The notes beneath the pieces were generated by a model. The model was not told the origin of the DNA. It did not search any database and saw only the letters and a list, made by a program, of their open reading frames with translations. A program made the position numbers and the translations under genes. Of a stretch of 64,000 nucleotides of DNA, positions 59,611 to 64,000 are shown one piece after another. The stretch's first letter is position 1, and each line of letters opens with the position of its first letter. Source of the DNA: Nymphaea colorata (Eukaryota > Streptophyta > Magnoliopsida > Nymphaeales > Nymphaeaceae); NCBI RefSeq assembly GCF_008831285.2, contig NC_045141.1:22908742-22972741 (forward strand). The letters run 5' to 3'.

Positions 59611-60206
59611 ATGGCGAAAACAGATTGAACGGGAAGTTCTTTTGGAGACTACCTACTCCAAAGGGCCTTCTTGATAACACGTGTTATTCCATCGGATACC
59701 GACGATGGTGCGCTCTCACAGAAAAAACCCGCTTATTGAAGATCATCTGACCTTGGATCGGGTGGTCTGCCATGGCCTTATGCTTTGTCAAGATTTCTAA
59801 GAGGAAAGGAAGCAAGACAAGAGAAAGCAATGGATATGGAACCTGTCCAAGATTTTGTCTAATGGGCGGTGGACAGGATCGAGTAGGTGATACATCCATA
59901 TATATTTTTAAACAAAAAGTTAGCATTTTTGAAATAGCATTCTGTGTAATGCAATGTTCTTCTTATCAAACACCTTGTAAATAACCTTTTGCTGTTAAGT
60001 TTTCCGTTCAACTTATGTGCAATTGTGGGTCGATTGATACACCCACAGTTCACTAAGTTTTCCATTTTTGCCAGGCATTTCTGCCTTAAAATTTCCTTTC
60101 CATTCATTGGCAACAATGGTCGTGTTTGTTTTGAGTTTCTTTACTTCTCGGTACTCGTGCATCCCATGATCATTTTTTTTTGTTGTAAAAAATTGGTTTT
60201 CTTTTA

Positions 60207-60622
60207 GGGGGTGTTTGATGAGATCAGAATTATCGTATTAGAGAATAAAAAAATTCTTATTTTTGATGAAATAGGAATTCTGCTATCAAACGAAGAATTT
60301 TGATTCTAGAATTATAAACTCAACCTTGGATAAAAATTCTTGATTAGTGATTATATCCTAAATGGGTGGAATTATGTTTCCAAAATTTCAGATTTTTATA
60401 TATCTTTTTAAGACACATGTCATCACGTTTTTAATTCATCAATTCTACACTTGTAATTTTTGTTTTATTAAGCATTCATTTTCAATTCTGGAAAGAAAGT
60501 TCCAGACTATCAAATGCGAAGGAAAACTAAAATTAGAATTTTCATTCTAATTCCAGTTTAACGTGGAAATTTGTTCCTATACTTTTAATTCTAGAATCAA
60601 AATTGAAGGTCAACAAACGCCC
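60207..60622. mobile_element. Tourist-like MITE, copy 3 (416 bp)
   Basis: TTA flanks at 60204-60206 and 60623-60625. The left end GGGGGTGTTTGATGAGAT and the right end CAACAAACGCCC form the inverted repeat GGGYGTTTGWTG. It is colinear with the copy at 38262 and the same length within one base, inserted at the homologous site. Confidence 0.85.
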
Positions 60623-61049
60623 TTAGAAACTCAGGTTTCCTAGAGTTGGATAAAAGTTCTTGGTGACTGATGTGTTCATTCTTCAATGAGTTACTCCTGT
60701 AAGTATTAGATACACGTACGACATATTGGATCAGAACTTCTCGCTGCTTTGTGATCTAAATGGATGATGCTTTTTACTAGCTCGCGGATAAACTTGGTCC
60801 CTATTTCCTGCGTTTGCAAGGATAGGAAAATTTAGGCTTCACTAAAATAAGACAGACTTATGTCGCATTTCCGTTTTATCAAAGTTGTCTTCCTTCACAT
60901 TCATTTCATTTCATTTCATAAAGAGGAACGCTACATTTTGGTGTCGTAGTGAATACAACTATCACAGCCCTAAACGGTTAGTGGTATTAAGCTATAAATC
61001 CATTCATGGAGACGACGAAGGAGGACCAAATCTACATGTTAAAAACTAA

Positions 61050-61400
61050 ACGCAGCATCCTACAGCTTATTTGTGTCTGTTCAATGTCCAAAATGTCGTG
61101 CTCATGAGTCATAGTATAGCTAGTCGAGAAGGTGGTAATGTACAAGTCACATAGTCAGTTCAATTTCTATGGGTGTTATTCTCTTAAACAGTAAACGGTG
61201 GGATCATGACAATCTAGATAGACAACGTAACCTACCTCATCTATGTCCCGATGCAGCACAAGACCCTCAAGGCAAAGGGAATGGGGGAAGGGGCATTCAT
61301 TCTAGATGGTGAATTGTCAACCTCTCCGTCATCACCTGTTCATGTCAATAGGAAAAACATTAGGCAGTCCCTTTAGTAACCTTCCTTCATTGGTGCACCT
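61050..61400. repeat. tRNA-like (SINE-like) repeat, gap 5
   Basis: A single unit with an A-box-like TAGTATAGCTAG, a B-box-like AGTTCAATTT and the shared TACCTCATCTA motif. Gap 1 and gap 3 carry several units, so the copy number changed after the pair was duplicated. Confidence 0.5.
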
Positions 61401-62620
61401 AAGTCTGATCACCTGCAACATATGTATCCTTTTCTGAATCCCAACCGATTTCATCTCTAATTGTTTGACAAAATAAAGGTGGGTAAGAACTCAAACTCAT
61501 CATGTATTTGAGGTAAGAATAAGAAGCAAACATTTTCCAACTTTTTCATGAACATTGAACAATACTACTTTGAGAAAAATTCGGGAGGTAAATCCTTTGG
61601 ATAGACAGCACAGACAGCAGATCTGGTGCATGATTCATGACGTCTCTCATATGGATATCTTGGTATAAACAAAATACACTAAATTTGAAGTTCTTTCATT
61701 TAATTGTACGTTTCTTATGTAATTTAAGTAAATGAAAAAAAAAAAATTAAGCGTGTTTTTGTTATCCCAACAAAATCTGATATTATATCTGCAATTTTCA
61801 AATTAATGTTTTATAAGATGAATCCTTTTATCTAATTGGAAAACAAAAGCAATCCTTTTGCTCCTGACAGTTACTCGAAAGAAGCCAAAAGTCGTGGCAA
61901 ATGTTTCTTTTGCTCGACATATATCATTGTTTAGAGGACGAAGTATTAGTGTCTCAATGTATGCCTCACAGTCCACCATGACCGACCGTGTGTAAGAGGC
62001 ATTTTTGTGTCCATGAAAAGCCTTCTTTTCACTTTAATATTTTGACTTTATAGGAGGAATTTTTTTGTCCTATTTTTTTAGTTTTAATTATTTGTCGGAA
62101 CTATGGTGGACATTTTCGTTCTGTCCATTTCTGCAAATTATCATCGCTTTTCTTTTCATCAAACTAATAAGCTTTTTGTCTTGTCCTATAGACCCGCAGT
62201 CGCCAAGATTAATTCCTCCGCTTTCACTTACGTGCCTCGAACAGTTCCCATCATCTCCTTCCCACATGAGACTCTATCGCTCTTGTTTCCCTGTTAAAAT
62301 CTATGTACCAAAAACTAGAAAAATTAATCGAAGTAATTTTTTATAATTTTTCGTAAATTCTAAATATATACAGAATCTACTGTGCATACCCAAATTTCTA
62401 ACTATTATATGTTCATTAGATATTTCAATACTAGTTTTAAACTTATATAATTACAAATGTTTCGTCATGTGCGACCTCATTAGTCCATATATCTTTTACC
62501 TTTTCTTCTGTTGAATTAATTCTCACTCTCTCCCTCTCCTGATTATGCAGGTGCTGGTAACAGGCAATTCTTTTGTTTTTGAGACATGAAGACTGAAGAA
62601 AGTGAGACATGAAGACTGAA
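61401..62620. other. Gap 5 right end: 3' flank of copy 6
   Basis: Non-coding sequence homologous to 40.1-41.3 and 50.0-51.1 kb, with the pyrimidine run and TATGCAGGTGCTGGTAACAG near 62544. A 23-bp direct duplication (GAGACATGAAGACTGAAGAA) lies at 62581-62623. No gene is seen. Confidence 0.5.
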
Positions 62621-62627
62621 GAAAGTT

Positions 62628-62656
62628 CAGAAGCATGTAAGCTTCTGCATTTTATT
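62628..62656 (-). promoter_or_regulatory. 3' UTR hairpin and poly(A) signal of GH18 copy 6
   Basis: The perfect CAGAAGC/GCTTCTG stem next to AATAAA (62651-62656). A second AATAAA at 62685-62690 comes from a local 35-bp duplication of the 3' UTR (62647-62717). Confidence 0.6.
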
Positions 62657-62743
62657 TAGATAGCGAGGCTGTAGGAGCTTTGCATTTTATTTAGATAGCG
62701 AGGCAGTAGGAGCTTTACACAGGCTAGGCAAAGCTTTTCAGTC

Positions 62744-63709
62744 TCAGAAACCAGCGGGCATTCTGATATTACTACTGGGATTGACGATGCGTTCGATGAG
62801 GTCGCTGTAGGGTGCGCTGTTGCCATCCTCAAGGAACTTCACATCCAAGTACCTGTTCCACAGCATCACCCCTTTGTAGTTGTCATTCTGACGCGCGATC
62901 TTCAATGCACCTGGAAGTTCCTTAGGCCTGATAAAGCCTCGCTCCTCATAGTCAGGGTTGGCAAGGATTCCCAAGTAGAAGTCGATCCTGCTGAACTCCG
63001 TGGCCCAGTTCTGCACCGACGCCTCAAAGGCTGCTGTGTGCCTTGGGTGGTAGGTGCAGGGTTGGCCGTAGAAGCGTGGCCACATCTTGCTGAAGAGCCC
63101 CGTCTTGAGCGCGTTGTAGAGCGGTATGTCCGCTTGGCCGACAGTGTGGTCACAACCTTGGGATGCCGTTAGGATCATGTCCTCGTCAAGTTGCTTTAGG
63201 TCCTGTGCCAGCACATCCCAGTAGCCTTGCGTCGAGGCGTCGTTGACGTAGAAGTCGACGCCATCGAGCTTCACCTTGCCGAGGGGGCCATCGATGCCGT
63301 TGCCGCTAAGGTAGACGTCGTAGATGTGGGCGGCCAGCTGGTTGGCCTCCTGCGCTGATGCCAACGTGTATTGTTGCTCGTTGAGCCCTCCAATGGAGAG
63401 AAGCACCTTCACTCCGAGCTGTTGGCAGGTGGCGATGTCCTCCTGAAGGCTCTTGCAGCCGCCGGACTCAGCATCACAAGCGGTACCGAAGTCGAGTCTC
63501 GGCGTTCGGCCGTTGCCGAAGTTGGTGAGGAAGGCCAAGCTCACGTGGCTGAAGTGTTTAGTTTCGCATGTGGCCCTGAGATCAGCGTTGTTCAAGTTTT
63601 TCATGTGTGATCCCCAATAGATGGCCATTTGATCGGCATGGACATTGATGGTGAAGGCAGTGGCCATGCAAAGGAGGAAGAGGAAGGGCAGTGAACAGGA
63701 GGACGCCAT
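62744..63709 (-). CDS. Secreted GH18 chitinase-like protein without catalytic acid, copy 6 (type A)
   Basis: Intronless, 321 residues, with a signal sequence identical to copy 2 (MASSCSLPFLFLL). Six cysteines, SIGG, DGVDFYVN and MLWNR are present. The N-terminal two-thirds is nearly identical to copy 2. The C-terminal third is the most divergent part of the family: FSRIDFYLGI, EERGFIRPKELPG, RQNDNYKGV, GNSAPYSDLIERIV. Part of this (ILANPDYEE) resembles type B, so it too may be a product of exchange. It ends NIRMPAGF. Confidence 0.93.
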   Translation of the reverse strand: MASSCSLPFLFLLCMATAFTINVHADQMAIYWGSHMKNLNNADLRATCETKHFSHVSLAFLTNFGNGRTPRLDFGTACDAESGGCKSLQEDIATCQQLGVKVLLSIGGLNEQQYTLASAQEANQLAAHIYDVYLSGNGIDGPLGKVKLDGVDFYVNDASTQGYWDVLAQDLKQLDEDMILTASQGCDHTVGQADIPLYNALKTGLFSKMWPRFYGQPCTYHPRHTAAFEASVQNWATEFSRIDFYLGILANPDYEERGFIRPKELPGALKIARQNDNYKGVMLWNRYLDVKFLEDGNSAPYSDLIERIVNPSSNIRMPAGF

Positions 63710-63779
63710 TTTTTCTCTCTTTTCTCTTCCGTTCGCTCAGAGTGGTGGTGATGGTTGGCAAAAAGGGGATGGGGAGGTC

Positions 63780-63788
63780 CTTATATAA
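63780..63788 (-). promoter_or_regulatory. TATA box of GH18 copy 6
   Basis: TTATATAAG on the coding strand, about 72 bp before the ATG; one base differs from the CTATATAA of the other copies. The upstream block is cut by the window edge. Confidence 0.75.
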
Positions 63789-64000
63789 GTGAACCATGTA
63801 CTGATAAAGTATACTTCTATAGAAGTTGTAAGAATATCAGAGGGAAAATAAGTGGAAAGAATTTTCACTTCTTCTTGTTTATGTCATGTCGTGTCTTATC
63901 AAACCACAATTTCTCCAATTCAACAAATTTCAACCTTTCTCTTTCGAACTACAGCATTCTTTTCCAAGATAACTCATTGTTAGACAGCAGTTTAACACTT

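Noticed and set aside
34432-63709. Calling the array active class III chitinases
   Set aside because: The proton-donor Glu and the neighbouring catalytic Asp are replaced in all six copies.
1-64000. CRISPR arrays, bacterial operons or phage-type genes
   Set aside because: The window is plant nuclear DNA with spliced genes; no spaced direct repeats of CRISPR type were seen.

Overview
This is a 64 kb piece of nuclear DNA from a flowering plant. Genes are split by AT-rich GT-AG introns, long intergenic stretches carry microsatellites and MITE-like elements, and the recognisable proteins belong to plant families. I cannot name the species. GC-rich coding exons set in AT-rich surroundings would suit a monocot, a magnoliid or another early-diverging angiosperm, but that is inference.

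Left part (1-31 kb), all on the + strand. (1) The 3' part of a gene whose product carries a Man1-Src1p C-terminal (inner nuclear membrane type) domain runs from the window edge to 4627. (2) About 7 kb of intergenic DNA follows, holding a small MITE and a 431-bp tandem duplication. (3) A complete-looking ABCC (MRP-type) ABC transporter lies at 11667-19391, reconstructed here as 10 exons and about 1528 residues. It begins with a 19-nt coding exon, uses one probable GC-AG intron, and lacks the usual C-terminal tail. (4) A TOM2A-type tetraspanin of 280 residues in six exons lies at 23348-30727.

Right part (about 33-64 kb). This is a tandem array of at least six intronless genes, all on the - strand, encoding secreted GH18 (class III chitinase-like) proteins of 321 residues. 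All six keep the fold markers of hevamine-type chitinases: signal peptide, six cysteines at hevamine spacing and the SIGG motif. All six have lost the catalytic acid: the DxxDxDxE motif reads DGVDFYVN. They should therefore be non-hydrolytic lectin- or inhibitor-like proteins. Each gene has the same TATA box about 70-80 bp before its ATG, a similar upstream block, and a 3' poly(A) signal next to a conserved short hairpin.

The array is built from alternating gene types, B-A-B-A-B-A from left to right, which implies duplication of a two-gene unit of roughly 10-12 kb. A Tourist-like MITE with a TTA target duplication sits in all three B-to-A gaps and is absent, with a clean empty site, from both A-to-B gaps. 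This dates the insertion between the A/B split and the amplification of the pair. Copy 5 is an A/B mosaic and copy 4 has a frameshift that removes its C-terminal extension. The array starts near 33 kb and probably continues beyond the right edge.
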